Of a stretch of 64,000 bases of DNA, positions 34,204 through 46,640 are shown piece after piece (the stretch's first letter is position 1; each line of letters starts with the position of its first letter). Under the pieces are notes generated by a model. It was not told the DNA's origin. It worked only from the letters and a program-made list of their open reading frames with translations, and ran no database searches. The stretch is from positions 1,920,128 through 1,984,127 of the forward strand of contig NW_004454177.1 of NCBI RefSeq assembly GCF_000283155.1, given 5' to 3'. Source of the DNA: Ceratotherium simum simum. Taxonomy: Eukaryota; Chordata; Mammalia; Perissodactyla; Rhinocerotidae. Position numbers and translations under genes: made by a program.

Positions 34204-34260
34204 CTCCCTCCCTCCCTCCCTCCCTCCCTCCTTTCCTTCCTTCCTTCCTCTCTCTCTCTT
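34204..34260 (+). repeat. compound CCCT / TTCC / CT microsatellite
   Basis: Successive blocks of (CCCT)n, (TTCC)n and (CT)n, a pure pyrimidine tract of over 50 bases, prone to length variation. Confidence 0.97.
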
Positions 34261-34435
34261 TTTTAATTTTCTGTACATAAAATGGAGACATACATCATTT
34301 TTGAAGAGGGTACTATTAATGGTAATCTGTGGGGGTATGGCTAAAAAAAACCTAATTTAAAAAACTATAATCCTCTCTTCCTTTGAGCTCACCAATTCTT
34401 CTTCAGATTTATAATTCCACTTGCCCCCAATTCTA

Positions 34436-34600
34436 CTAATATTTGTTGAGCGCTTATTTTCTAAGTCCCTGGGCTGAGTAAGATGGGATGAATCCAGCCC
34501 CATGGAAACCAGTTTAGCTGGGAAGATAGGCCATTGGAATTATACGGTAAAGCTATGTGTGGATTGATGGCCAATTTGAGTGTTGAAGAAAGGAGGGATG
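34436..34600 (-). repeat. L2 LINE, 3' terminus
   Basis: 'aatatttgttgagcgcttat' then 'tccctgggctgagtaagatg' and 'aaccagtttagctgggaaga' follow the antisense L2 end. Confidence 0.65.
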
Positions 34601-34614
34601 ATTTATAAATATCA

Positions 34615-34872
34615 ATTACTCTGATTATGGGCATGATATCACAAGCTTAAACACATTTCAGTTATATTCCCCAAACCATGCAGGATAAGCAGTGTGATCC
34701 CTGTGTTATAGAGAGGAAATGGAAGCTCAAAGACATTGAGAAACTTGGTAGATTGGTGGCAGGGCAAGGACTATACCCCAGGTAACACAACTAGTACTCG
34801 GAAATCCAGCTGTCATTTGAACCCAGCACTGGATCTGAACAACCCTTGGATTCTATCCTATTCCATCTATGC
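34615..34872 (-). repeat. MIR SINE
   Basis: 'gtgatccctgtgttatagag', 'aggaaatggaagctcaaaga' and 'tcatttgaacccagcactgg' mark an antisense MIR with an internal insertion or duplication around 34740-34800. Confidence 0.65.
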
Positions 34873-35789
34873 AGAAAAGCAGCTGTTAACAGGGGCAGAG
34901 AATTCTGTGTAGGCAGCCACTGTAGATAGTTAGCACTCCAAAGAGATTTTATTAAGGGGAATACATGTAAAGATAATTTACCAGCTAATTGCTAATTTTC
35001 CCTTTCAGCTTGGATTGTATATATATCAGGGTGTGTGGTGACTTTAAACTATGGGTTTTAATTATTTTAGCTAGAGTGCTCTAACTCTTCCTCTGCCTGC
35101 AGCATCCCCGTTAGGATGCTTCCTCCTCGCTGAAATGCTTTGGCATTGTCTCTCCTCTAATAATGTGTACACAAATGGATGCTGCACACCTCCCTTCTTC
35201 CCAGTGGAGTACACAAACAGCAAGCAGACAGACACTATCTAAGAGGCTGCAACTCAGGGCCCATAATATTGTGGCAGAAAGCAGAAAATAAAACAGCCAG
35301 TGCTGGGTGCAGGATAATAGCATAATAGGATAAGTGTGAGAGAGTCAGGAGGCGGTAATGGCCCTGGAGATGGAGAAATTCTGGGAAAGTAGGGTGGTAT
35401 AAAAGCGGAGACACCATCTGTGGGATCTAGGCAGTTGTGAGAGACTCTGAATGACACAATATGGAGATCTGTTATACAACACAACAAATAGTAGTGAAGT
35501 AATCATCTGGCCTTACGATTGTCAGATGTTCTTCGTTTGAAATACCACCTTCCTGGCCTTGAGTACCAGTGTAGCCATGTTATAAACAGCAAGGTTATAA
35601 ATTGCCTCTTCCTCCAGCCAATTAAAATTGCAGAAAGTGAGAATCAAAAAAATGTGATGCCTCCTTTCCCCCCAGATGGACTCTCCCCTCGACCAGCAGT
35701 GGGCACTGCTCAGGCCCTCAACTCATCTTATTCAAGCACAATAAACAGCTATATCAATTAAACAGCTATATCGGAAGAGATGGAGAAAG

Positions 35790-36035
35790 AAACTAAGCTT
35801 TACCGAGTGAGTGTGTATACGTGCCAGGCACGGCACTTGGCTTTTTGTGTAGATCAGCTCATTTGGTCCTCACAATTCCACCACCTTGAGGTTGATAGCA
35901 TCCTTCTGATTTGAAAAATGAAGAGATGGAGGCTCAGAGAAGGAAAATGACTTGCTCAACTTCACCCAGCGGTGGAGCCAGGATTCTCACTCAGATCTGG
36001 ATGAGGCCCAGGTCCCTGCTCTTTCCCCACCGCAT
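35790..36035 (-). repeat. MIR SINE, near full length
   Basis: 'gtgccaggcacggcacttgg', 'gctcatttggtcctcacaat', 'gatggaggctcagagaagga' and 'cctgctctttccccaccgca' in antisense MIR order. Confidence 0.88.
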
Positions 36036-36489
36036 GTTTCCCAGAGGTGGAACAATCCGTGAATGCATGACATCTCATCTGAGATCCTTTTCCAAATAGC
36101 CGTTATCCATGAAAGGTTCTTTTGACATGAAATGCTTCTCTTTAAGTCTCTGGAAATCTGGAATCAACTAACCCACACCCTCAAGTAATTGGATTGATTC
36201 TTCTATACTCCAATTTTAGATGAAAGAGACGAAGGAGAGGCACACCAATTAGTTTAGGAGTTTAGACAAAGCATTAACTTCTTGGATATACTTTTATCTT
36301 AATATAATTTTTCAGCTCAGTAATCTATACCTCTACTCTATTGAACTATGACTGCTAAAGTTTAGAATGATGACCCAGAGGTATGGCAAGGACCTAAACC
36401 ATTAAAGAGGACCAAGGAAGAGCATGGAAGAAAGAGACTGATTTTGAAAGTCTCAAGAACATAGGCTTGAATCTCCATATAAACCCCCA

Positions 36490-36655
36490 TAGGTCGTGGC
36501 TCTAGGCAAATTGATCACTGTAACTTCAGGTCCATCAGCTGGAAGGTAGTCGTGTAGTACTCAAAAGGTGGTTGTGAGAAGTGGATGAGATAACGTGTGT
36601 ACAAATCACCCAGCCCGGAGGGTGATACTTTGTACCTGCTCTGTAAATCCTAGTT
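36490..36655 (+). repeat. MIR SINE, partial
   Basis: 'gtggctctaggcaaattgat', 'ggttgtgagaagtggatgag' and 'tttgtacctgctctgtaaat' suggest a decayed sense MIR. Confidence 0.5.
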
Positions 36656-37267
36656 TCCTTTGTAAGGCAGAAAAGTAATTTGTAACGACAAGTGAAACAA
36701 AGTGGGTATTGGACATTTGGAATTTTTTTGTTTTCACCTTTAATGCAGCATCTATGAAATGGTCAAGAGGGTTTGGGAGTCTTAGACCATTTCCCTAGGC
36801 AGATGGGCCCTGCGAGTGTGCTCCCAACATGGAATTTATGTCCTGGCAATCAGCTCTCTGCCTCCAACACTATTCTTGCTTCTCTTAGTGTAGGTTCTCA
36901 CAATGACATGTCATATATTGAACAACAACAAAAACGTAGAGGTTTGAGCAACCCACAGTAGAATTCACCAGTTTATTGCTTTAATTCAACAACCCAATTT
37001 TCTCTAAGCAGACTTAGCCAAGAGAAGCAAATGGCATAGTATTATGCTTAAATCTCCATGCCTTCTGCATTTCCCTATAAACCATTGTTTTATGCCTCCA
37101 CCCTCTACCCAGATAGCTCAAATGCTTTTAGAGACATTTTGTCCTTGTTCCTATGAATCCAGATAGGTCAAGTGCATACTGATGACCTTGACATAGTGAA
37201 GACCATGAGGAAGAGAAGGCCTTGAGAAACATATTTACCTGTATTTACAAATGAGCCTTCCATGGGG

Positions 37268-37452
37268 CTATAGAGCATTGGGGTTAAGACCACTGACTGA
37301 CTTTGTAGTGAGGCAGACCTTGGTTTGAGTCCTGGATTTACCACTTAAATCTTGTGATATTGGGAAAGTGACTTCACCTCTCTAAGCCTCAATTTCTTTA
37401 TTAGTAAAATGTCCCTGGCTCATATAATAAGTTCTCAATAAACTTGTCATTA
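37268..37452 (+). repeat. MIR SINE with internal deletion
   Basis: Head 'agagcattggggttaagacc', core 'gatattgggaaagtgacttc' and 'cctctctaagcctcaatttc', then a jump to the tail 'aataagttctcaataaactt'. The segment between 'taaaatg' and the tail is missing. Confidence 0.85.
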
Positions 37453-38930
37453 AATAAAGTTTGCTTTCTGTTTATCCTACTGTTAATAAGTTCTTTTAGC
37501 TACCTCGTGATCTCTTCTGAGACTGAGATATAGTTTATCCTCGTAATTCTAAAAATAGTTCATGCCCCAGTGTTTTCTGCTTGAATTGGCCAGATGGACA
37601 CTGAACTAGCTGGGGCTTCTCAGTTGAAGACAACACAATACTGCGGTATTGCCCCTGGCTCGTGCTGTTTCTCTCCCTGCCTCTCTTCCTCATTCTCCCC
37701 TTCTACAGAGGGGGTGACACACTGACAATGTCAATATGGCAGATGTAGGGTTTCCATCAGGAGCCCTGAGCATGGAGACCATTTTATCTAAATTTGCAAT
37801 GATTTGTTTCTTACTGCAGACACTACTCTTTAGCATTATTGATCTCTTCTGTCTACCGAGCCACGTCAGATGTCTTTGACCCTGGTTTGCACCAGGAGCA
37901 GTCGAGGGGCTGCCTGAGACCGTGTGGCATTGTGATTGAATTCAATTCCTCTTTATGTTTGCACAGGCCTCTTTTGTCCTGCCTTGAGATGGTTTGTGCC
38001 ATTGCAGGTGGGGTTCAGAGTCTGCATCCTTTGTGTCACGCTCCTCAATATAGTGACGACTTCTCTCAGGGTCAGATCTCTTTGCTGCGTGACTCCTCCT
38101 GTCTCCCGGAAGGAAGGGCTCTCAAAGCTTGGGTTTCTTCTCCAGGAAGTTGGTGGTATGGTTTCTCATTGAAACTAGGAGGGGGCTGGAGAAGAAATTA
38201 TTTAATCAGTACATATAAACAGAAATGACAGGACGAGATGAGGAGGAAAAGGGGAATATAGAAAGAAGTGGGGAATTCCATCTTTTTTCTTTTTTTCTTC
38301 TTAGAGTTGAAAGTTTTCCTGTATGACCTTCTAGGGCTTGAGTGAGAAAAGAAGTCAGGAGAGTTTTTTCTTTACCCCTTTATTTTACCCGTTCAAAGAA
38401 CAACTAGACATATTAGTCTTCCTAGACTGCTCTTGCCTGGCCAACTGTTGTTCTTCAGCTCGCCGCATCTCATGAGTCCAAGCCCCTTTCTTTTCTCTTT
38501 TATTCTGGATCCTGCATGATGATCCACGTCCCCTGCCATTTGTGCTGTCTCAAGATTACTGCTTCTGGACACTTTGAAGCCCTAAGGTCGCTCAGAGAGA
38601 AGAGTAATATCCCTGGGGAAGGTAGAGTAGCCCCACCGGAAACATTTGATTTTCCTAAGAGAATGACGCTAACTTGAATAAGTAGCAAATATATTGCAAA
38701 GCAAAAGGCTCATGGTCTACAGAGAAGGGATCAATAAAGGTTGTGTTTGCATGGTGAAGTGAATCAAAGAGTTGGGGTAATTACTCAAGAAATTTGCTCC
38801 AAAACCTCTTCTTAGGAGGGATTAAATTTGATTGCTTACTTTAAATGTATTGCCCCCTCAGTTCATCAACTCTATCAGATTTTACTTGTATAGGCCCAAT
38901 CTCTCTCTTTCTGTCAGTCTGTGTGTGTGT

Positions 38931-38966
<36 letters not shown>

Positions 38967-40023
38967 TTTTTTTTCCAAGCAGGTGGGGGTAGGGTGATAA
39001 TCCTGTACCAATAATCTTATCTTTATTCTAAAATCCAATTCATTCCAGAACTGGCAATATCATCAAAATTGTTAACAAATCAGTGTGTTAAATTATGGTT
39101 CCTGGAAGGTGAAAGACAAATAGTTGACTATCACACCATAACCCTTAGCATAGTTTACTCCATAGGATATAATCATTGTATGTTTTCACTGGCATAGCTA
39201 GCGCCAAGCATCCCAGTACATCACATACACTCTGTTGCTTTAACTGTTGCCACGACAACCTCAACATTTTTCCCACAGTAACAAAATTTAAATATGTATC
39301 TATGAATTTGAAGAAACGACTATAAGATTAAATAAAACCCTACTAACATCAGTGTGTTTCATACAGCATTCTGAGATGATTTACATAATAACAACTATTG
39401 GATAAAATTTCATGAGATGCAATCTATAGTTAATCTTTCTTGGAAAAGCACAAAATCATCAGGCTCTTTCATAGGCAAAGGGGTGAGTGCCCTATTCAGT
39501 TATTCATCATCTCTTGACTGTTGATATATGCCACTGTGTTAGGCTCATGTATGAGTTAGTACACACTCTGGTAGCAATTAGACCTAAAAATATATAAAGA
39601 TTTTTTAAAAATTAAAGTGTATTTCTCCCTCTTGTATAGTCCCATACACTATTTCTAGTCAATAGTAGCTTTCTTCAATGCAGTGATTCTGAGACCCAGG
39701 TTCTTTCCATCACATAGCTCAGCCAGCTCCTGAGCCCTCATCAGCCTCTGCATCCAGCTGGCAGCAGGCAAAAGAGAGTGTGGAGATATGATGTGTTCTA
39801 AAAGCATCAAAGTGAAATTGATCACTTCTTCTTCTTTGCATTGGCTAAAACTAGTCACGTGGCCACACCTAGCTATAAATTGGGCTGGAAAATGTAGTCC
39901 CTGGCTTGGTAGGAGCTTCTTGGCAACAACTCTGTGTTATAGAAGGAGAATCATGAATGTTAGTAGATCGCTTGCTAGCTCTGTCGCTGTACGGGTAGAT
40001 AGAAAGGTGAGGAAGATGTACTT
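37453..40023. other. unassigned interval with TG repeat
   Basis: No recognised transposon or gene in about 2.5 kb, apart from the TG microsatellite at 38920-38964. Confidence 0.45.
38920..38964 (+). repeat. (TG)n microsatellite
   Basis: About 22 TG units with a single 'ta' interruption, preceded by a CT-rich stretch. Likely polymorphic. Confidence 0.98.
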
Positions 40024-40320
40024 AAAACAGATGAAGGGGTCGGGGCCGGCCTGCTGGCACGGTGGTTAAGTGTGTACGCTCTGTTTTGGCTGCTCAAGGT
40101 TCGCAGCTTTGGATCCCGGGCATGCACCGGCACACTGCTCGTCAAGCCATGCTTTGGCGGCGTCCCATGTAAAGTGGAGGAGGATGGGCATGGATGTTAG
40201 CCCAGGGCCAATCTTCCTTGGCAAAATGGGAGGATTGGCATTGGATGTTAGCTCAGGGCTAGTCTTCCTCACACACACAAAAAAACAAACAAAAAACAAA
40301 AAAAAACAGATGAAGGGGTC
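40024..40320. repeat. 18-base target-site duplications of the ERE
   Basis: aaaacagatgaaggggtc at 40024-40041 recurs without mismatch at 40303-40320, flanking the ERE (the first As merge with the tail). Confidence 0.95.
40042..40302 (+). mobile_element. ERE-type SINE, full length
   Basis: Sense ERE from 'ggggccggcctgctggcacg' through A box 'cacggtggttaag', B-box region 'ctttggatcccgggcatg', 'aagccatgctttggcggcgt', both tail units and an A-rich tail with C interruptions. CpG content and perfect duplications make it one of the younger insertions. Confidence 0.96.
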
Positions 40321-43300
40321 ACAGTTTTGGGGGAGAAGGTCATATAACGTGTAAGTGCTGTAGTAAAGGGGCGGGCTGAGTGCCATGGGGAGTGACTGCT
40401 TCTGCCTGGCAGGATTGGGGAGGTTGATGGCCCTGCCTTTATAGCAGCTGCAACTTAGTCTTATCATAATTTTAAAACAATGGACTTGCTTAAAAGCATG
40501 TGTGTAGGAGTGGGAGGCTGGAGTAGACGGGAATTAAGAGAAATAATTAGATAATATAGTTGTCCCTGCTGGTTCTTAAGCGATAAGCCTATATTTCTCC
40601 TTCACTCTCCACTTGCCTTATCATGAGTGGGTGACCTTGATGAGACATTTTCAACACGGTATCCTTGGTTCCTTTTAATCTCCTGTCAGTTGCTATCGCT
40701 GTCAGCATGACCTAGCTCCAGTGAAACATTCAGCTTTCACTTCAACCTTACCAGGAATGCTAAATTATGAGGAAATGTCAAGATGAGAGGAAGCTATAAA
40801 CACTGTGGACACATTACTTGAATGGGTCATTGAAGGACACTGAGATCTTCCCTCAACATTACAAGGGTTAAGAGGGCCTGTATTTTGATCTTCTGAATCC
40901 TTCTATAGTCTGAGTTGATATAACCTGTCACTTGAGTACTGTCTGTCTCTGGTGCTGACTGCTGTTGTATTCCAGCCAGGTGAATCGCACTGGACGGTTA
41001 CTTGCCTGGAGAAGGAATGACCAGTTACCAGTTTACCAAAAGATGCTAAGATTCCAGACATAACTTTCATTGGTGGGTGGGGCAATGTTCTTTGAGGTCT
41101 ATTCATAAAACAAATACCAAAAATTCTTGGTAGCCATGAAAATGCTTTGAAAAATTACAATGACTTCAATACAAATGAAAGAAGGTGTACGGTAATTATT
41201 ATCAGTATTTCAAATGGAGAATTTTCCTAGTGGCGTTTTTAGGAAGCACTTCCCTCTCACCTAAGGAAAAGCAGAAGTTGGGTTTGTATGAAACATTTTT
41301 AGTGATTCTATGGGATGCTAGTCAACCATAGTGAGCAAGGCGAGAGATTGATATGGATAAAAGAAAAAGCCATGGCCCTCAGGGATTTGGAGTTTGGTAT
41401 GGGAGACAGAACTGACAAACATGAAATAACTGATGCAACATAAATGCAAATGCCTGAACAGGGAGTAGAAATTGAGGCAGTTATTCAGATAATTGGATCA
41501 AAAACACTTATTTATGAATTACTGTACATTTTTGCACATTTTCCCATATAACAGATTAATTTTCTCTATTTGAATGCTTTTTAAGAAAAAAGAAAAAGAA
41601 AATTTTATAGTTTTACTTGGTTTTCAGGTCTTGGCCCTTAGGTTCCGGTTGTGGCTTTGCTTCTCCTTCACTCTATACAGTCAGCCACTTGATAGCCTCG
41701 AGCCTTTGTTTCTATAAATCTATAAATGGACAGCTGAAATGATGTCTTATGTCCCGTGTTTTTCTACAGGTCTTGGGTTCTAAGAGTATGCCCTGAGTGT
41801 TTGTACTTTTTACTATGATAGCTTTTGATATACCCCACATTTGATTAATTGTGTGATGAAAGCCTTAATCGTGATATGACCCCTCTGTCGCCTCCCCTTT
41901 TCCTCTAAGCTGTGGTCTTTCTCTCTTCCTACTCTTTCTTCCCTAGACTCTAATCTTTTCAGGTTCAGTGCTTGGACTTAAAAAAAAAAAAAGGCATTGA
42001 GACACTGAAAAGAGAGATTTGAGGTTCTACTCCTCAAAAAAGGCAAATGCCACTCCAACTCTTCTAATTTATGTCTGTAACATTGATGACATGTTGGTTG
42101 AACAATTTAATGTTTTTAACAAAGCTTTGTTTTCTCTGTTTTGATTGTTGATGGAATAGGTGACCCCAAATTTCTAAGGTATGTTGGGCTTTAAAATTAC
42201 TTAGCTCAACTTTGCCCAGAAAAGTACACAAGCTAAGATTCCACTGAAGACAGGTATTTCTGAGTGATGAAGTGAGGCCATAGGAGTTTATCCTCAAGGC
42301 ACATAGAGTCAGGTCCTCAGGGCCCAGGCAGCATAGAGGAACACTACAAGGTGTTTGGGTAAGTGAGAGTAGAATTGACCATTGTTCTAGCACTTTCTCC
42401 CACATCATGAGCAAGAGGCCTTTCCAACAGGAATGGAATGTTCCAATGATGTCCACTTCATAGAATAATCTTGTGATTTTCCTATGAGGTCATTGAATGA
42501 TACAACTTCACAGTTATAAGTGATATTAGAACATTTAGTCTAACTTTCCAACAATGAAAGTCTTCCACATAAGGCGTCCTTGACTGAAGGCCATTCAGCC
42601 TCTGTGTGAACCCAGAAGTTATATCAATAATAAGAAAACGCTGTCATTTTATCTCTCTTGCAACTAATTATAAGTTTCAAAAGAACTCTGAGTGTCTGAC
42701 GTGAAGATCAACTAGCTAATGTAGATACCAACCAGAGTTTTAATTATAGCCATAGCAGAGTTTCTACATTTAATGTTGATGAGTAACTACAGACTATTAA
42801 CTGCTTTGATAATAAAAAAGCAGTATCATGTATGCAGCCTTTTAAGGCGCTTCTCAAACCTGAAATGCCCCTATTCTGGACATGTTTGAATGTGGATTGA
42901 TAATCGGTATGGGAAAGAATTGGGACCACTGACTGGAGCACATACCTGGTAATAAATTCTGATTCTTATCCCTTTTTTTTTTTGCTTTATATTCTTTTTC
43001 TCCCTTCTAATCCCAATTCTTTTTTTCCTCCTACTACTCTCCCCAACTCAGATCTGTTCTCCTATATATAGTCACCTTTTGATTAGCTATGTCAATTAAA
43101 AATCCTAGACTACTTTTACCCGTTATTATCACATATACTGCTAACCTGGAGTATGCGTATCTGCGGGGCAAACTAATTGTGAATTTATCTTCAGCAAAAT
43201 CAATTTTAGAGGCAGATGTATGTGTATGTGTGTGTGTGCACGTTTGTGTGTAGAGAGGAATTACAATATTAATCAAACACAGATGTTTTAGAATTATCAT

Positions 43301-43999
43301 CTCTCTAAAGTTTTCCATAGCAATGCTCCTCTACATTAGGAGCAGCCATCTAGAATACATTATGCCTTATATTTCTATGGCCTTAGAAATAAGTATAAAA
43401 TATGTCGATCGTAAAGTTGTTTTTCAAAGCCCCAGAACATACCCATATATTAACACATCTTATTGTTCAGTGTCATATTGTTTTTGCAGGTCACCTGGAC
43501 TAGATTGTATTATATCTTGTGCAAATGGGCTGGTGGCTGCTTTCAAGAATTACCCAGGTATCTATTTATCTAGCTAACACTTGGTAAATGGCAGTGATAA
43601 ATGATCATGTACTTCCTGGAAGCACAAGTGTATTTGCACAGGTCAAGCATGTTTGAGTGATCTGTTGATGCTCTGTAAAGGTGGAAATCAGGAGCCACAA
43701 GACAGAAATAGAAAAAGCTGAAAGTTAAGCAAGGAGCAGAGTGGCCCTGAGCTGCAAGGTGCTGAATAGCGGGACTCTTGTGCTTTCTAACAAATAGTCT
43801 TTCACAAAAGTTCATGAACTCGGTGAACACATAACCTTGGAACCTAGTGGTGCCAGGACATTTTAGAGGACCCTGGATCCTCTGTAGCAGCTTGCGTCAG
43901 AGTGAAATGTGGTGGAATCCTGGAAGGAAGCTCCTTTGTTGTCTCTGAGACACATTTTGGTCATCCTTCTCCCTCAGAGGCATTTTCTGTAATAATCTG
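40321..43999. other. unassigned interval
   Basis: About 3.7 kb with no transposon I recognise, a short A run near 41980, and a TG-rich simple repeat at about 43214-43252. A 68-base stretch at 43490-43557 lies between a good acceptor-like 'gtttttgcag' and a donor 'ccag|gtatct', but nothing else supports an exon. Confidence 0.45.
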
Positions 44000-44125
44000 C
44001 TTAGCCACTTACAAAGCCCTTTACTAGCGTTCCCTAATGAAGCTCAGATCCACGGATTGTGGTCCCCATTTTTCAGAGCCTGGGTTATTAGATGCAGAGA
44101 GGTTAGGGTAATTGCCCAAGAGCAG
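44000..44125 (-). repeat. MIR SINE, partial
   Basis: 'cttacaaagccctttactag', 'ggtccccatttttcagagcc' and 'agagaggttagggtaattgc' give part of an antisense MIR. Confidence 0.65.
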
Positions 44126-44232
44126 ACTGTTTTGATCTGAAATGAACCTAGACATTTAGGATATTAGTTCTGAAATGTTATGCCCTAGACTTTCTGGATC
44201 TGAATTGCAATTCTTTCATGTATGGCTTGTGG

Positions 44233-44545
44233 AGTCATTTATTTATTCGTTCAACACACGTTTACTGAATATCATTTTGTACTAGGTTAGATGTTAGAGA
44301 AATTAAGATAAGTCAAATGTAGTCTCTACCATCGAGGACTTCAGTCTAGAAGGAGAGAGAGACATAAATGAAAATAATTGCCATATGACGTGACAAATGC
44401 AGTCGTAGATGAACAAGTGAACAGCTCCAGGTGGTGGAGCTCCCAACTCTGCCTGGGCATTTAGGTGGCTAGAAGAGGTGATCTGAGTCCTGAGGGACTA
44501 CAGGAGTTTGCCAGGCAGATAAGAAGGGGAAATGGCGTTTTCCAT
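44233..44545 (-). repeat. L2 LINE, 3' end
   Basis: 'ttattcgttcaacacacgtt', 'tctctaccatcgaggacttc' and 'tgatctgagtcctgagggac' follow the antisense L2 end and 3' UTR. Confidence 0.75.
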
Positions 44546-44689
44546 AACGACTTATCTAGGCAGTCTCCAGCAACGTCCTCACTCCCTTTCCTAGAACTCT
44601 CCTTGTTGAGAAGGTTGGGACCATCTGATGTGAGTTGCCTCACTTCCTTCCATGTCAAAATATCTCTACGTCTTCACCTGCCCTCTCTT

Positions 44690-45330
44690 TCTTCTTGAAT
44701 CAGAGGAGGAAGTGTCCTCCTCTTTGACAAGACTCGAGCACCCAACTGAAACCACCCCCCACGAGCTTTCCGGATTCTGTCTTCATTCGGAAATCGTCCA
44801 CAACTCTCTCTCACCACAACTCTTTTCTCTTTCTCTACTTGAAAGTTCCACTCGGATAACTAATGAGGTACCCCTTGTCTGGAAGGGGAAACAAACTCCT
44901 TTGAATTAACATCCATCTCTTGCCTCCCTTTTGTTACTAACCTTTCCACAAGGTAAGTCTATGCTCCCTAGCATCACTGTCTGACTGTCCCTCGTAATTC
45001 AGCTTTACCCTCCACCCTTCGTGGAATCTGCTCTCTCACCGTCTTGCACTCCTCACTGTGCCACGGCCCAGTGCTTCCAGTCGTTCACAGCGCTCACTCC
45101 ACTTTACGTTGCTGTCGTACTTGACACTGCTAGCAATTACCCTCCTACTTTCTTTAAAGCTCTTTCTCCTCCTGCTTCCATGACGTAGCATTCTGCCACT
45201 TCTCTTCACTGTGACTCCTTTCTCAACCTTGCTAGATGTTCCTTGATTTTCCAGTTTGGATTTGATAACTCTCATCAGCTCTTTCTTCAATACTTTTATG
45301 ACTTTTCTTTCTCCTGAGTCTTATAATATG
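44690..45330 (+). repeat. L2 LINE, internal segment
   Basis: 'gtcgtacttgacactgctag', then 'caattaccctcctactttct' and 'cctgcttccatgacgtagca' parallel the L2 ORF2 blocks 'gcatttgacacagttgatca' and 'cttggcttccatgacaccac'. The segment upstream of about 45050 is less clear. Confidence 0.45.
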
Positions 45331-45402
45331 CCAGCTTTCCTTATAATATTCTTTTCAAGGACTATACCTTATTCATTATGATAAGAAACAGGATTGCAGA
45401 GG

Positions 45403-45612
45403 AGTTGGGAGAGCAGTCTGAGGCAAACTGCCTGGCTCTACTGTATGACCTTGGGTAAATTACTTAACGTCTCTGTGCTTGTTTCCTTACCTGCAAACCA
45501 GGGGTAATAATGCCTTTTTTACAGTATTGTTGTGAGGATCAAATGAGTTAAAACATGTAAAGTGCCTGGAACAGTGACTGGCGTGTGATAAAAATCTAAA
45601 AGTGTTAATGTG
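45403..45612 (+). repeat. MIR SINE
   Basis: 'gactgcctggctctactgta' is diverged, but 'gaccttgggtaaattactta', 'tattgttgtgaggatcaaat' and 'gtgcctggaacagtgactgg' are clear MIR core and tail. Confidence 0.88.
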
Positions 45613-45721
45613 CTGCATTTCTATTCACCATGGCACCCAGCTCAGGAGTAATATTAACATTGCTTATACACATTTATTTAAAAAATAAACAATTAATTAT
45701 ACATAATAAACATTCAATAAG

Positions 45722-45945
45722 TTTGTTATTGCTATTGAGAGCTTACTATTGTTAGACTTTGGCCTAAGCACTTTTCTTGCTTTATGTCATTTAATTCTCA
45801 CAAAACGCCTGGAAACAGGTGCCGTTATTATCCCCATTTTGCAGAGGAGGCAACATAGTCTCTGAGAGGTTAGGTGGCTTGCTCAGGTCCCACCTCCTTG
45901 TGGTGGAGCCGCTCTGACTCCAGAGTGACGGTTCTTAACTACGGC
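45722..45945 (-). repeat. MIR SINE
   Basis: 'taattctcacaaaacgcctg', 'gttattatccccattttgca' and 'cttgctcaggtcccacctcc' mark an antisense MIR, in inverted arrangement to the MIR at 45403. Confidence 0.88.
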
Positions 45946-46324
45946 GTGCGTAGAGGTGTTCCTTAAGTGCCAACTGACGAGTGCCTTCAGGAATGTTCCC
46001 CTGCCTCCTTCTAACAGTCCACAGCTGGGACAAGCTTAGCTCCATGGTGAATACCCATTTTCACTGTGCAGAGTTTGAAAAGTTCTAAATTTTTATGAAG
46101 TTATAAAGCCAAAGTTGGAATTGCATTGCCTCGCATTCCCCTAAGTTATGCAGTTATTTTTACCTATGCTTCTTTGGACTCACTATCACTTTTTAGGTTC
46201 TTGGGGATCCTATCTTTTACTTTCTTTATGTGTCCTCCATAGTGTCTGAGACAGTGCTGTGTTCAAACAATTCTTACTGTTACACACAACAGGCAAGAAG
46301 GTTTGACAGAACCAAATTCAGTTC

Positions 46325-46640
46325 TAAGGCCTTTAGTGACATGATCCCGCACCCTCGCCCCTAACTGGCACCTCCTCTGAAAAGACTTCCAGGATCCCCT
46401 CCTTCCCCCACCCCACCTCCTTCTACCTTCACATCAGAACTGGTCACCCCCGGCCTCGCCACCTCCCCCAGTGCACTCTACACTTCTTCCGCAGGCGACC
46501 TGGCACGCTGGTCTTCCCTTCAGACTGCTTGCTCCTACTACAGGTCAGAGTCCTAGTCAGCCCTTCTTATTTCCTTTGTGCCTAGTGGTGCTCCACACAT
46601 AGAAGGTTCTCAATAAATACTAATCCAATAAATAATTGAA
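46325..46640 (+). repeat. L2 LINE, 3' end
   Basis: 'cctctgaaaagacttccagg' (the 'gaggccttccctgacc' block), pyrimidine-rich middle, 'gtgctccacacatagaaggt' and 'tctcaataaatactaatcca' give a sense L2 end. Confidence 0.75.

Noticed and set aside
40070..40467. Frames of 94 and 133 codons on opposite strands
   Set aside because: Both derive largely from the ERE SINE at 40042-40302.
43490..43557. Possible 68-base internal exon between 'gtttttgcag' and 'ccag|gtatct'
   Set aside because: Such acceptor-donor pairs are frequent by chance; no frame, homology or conservation evidence links it to the exon candidate at 17374.
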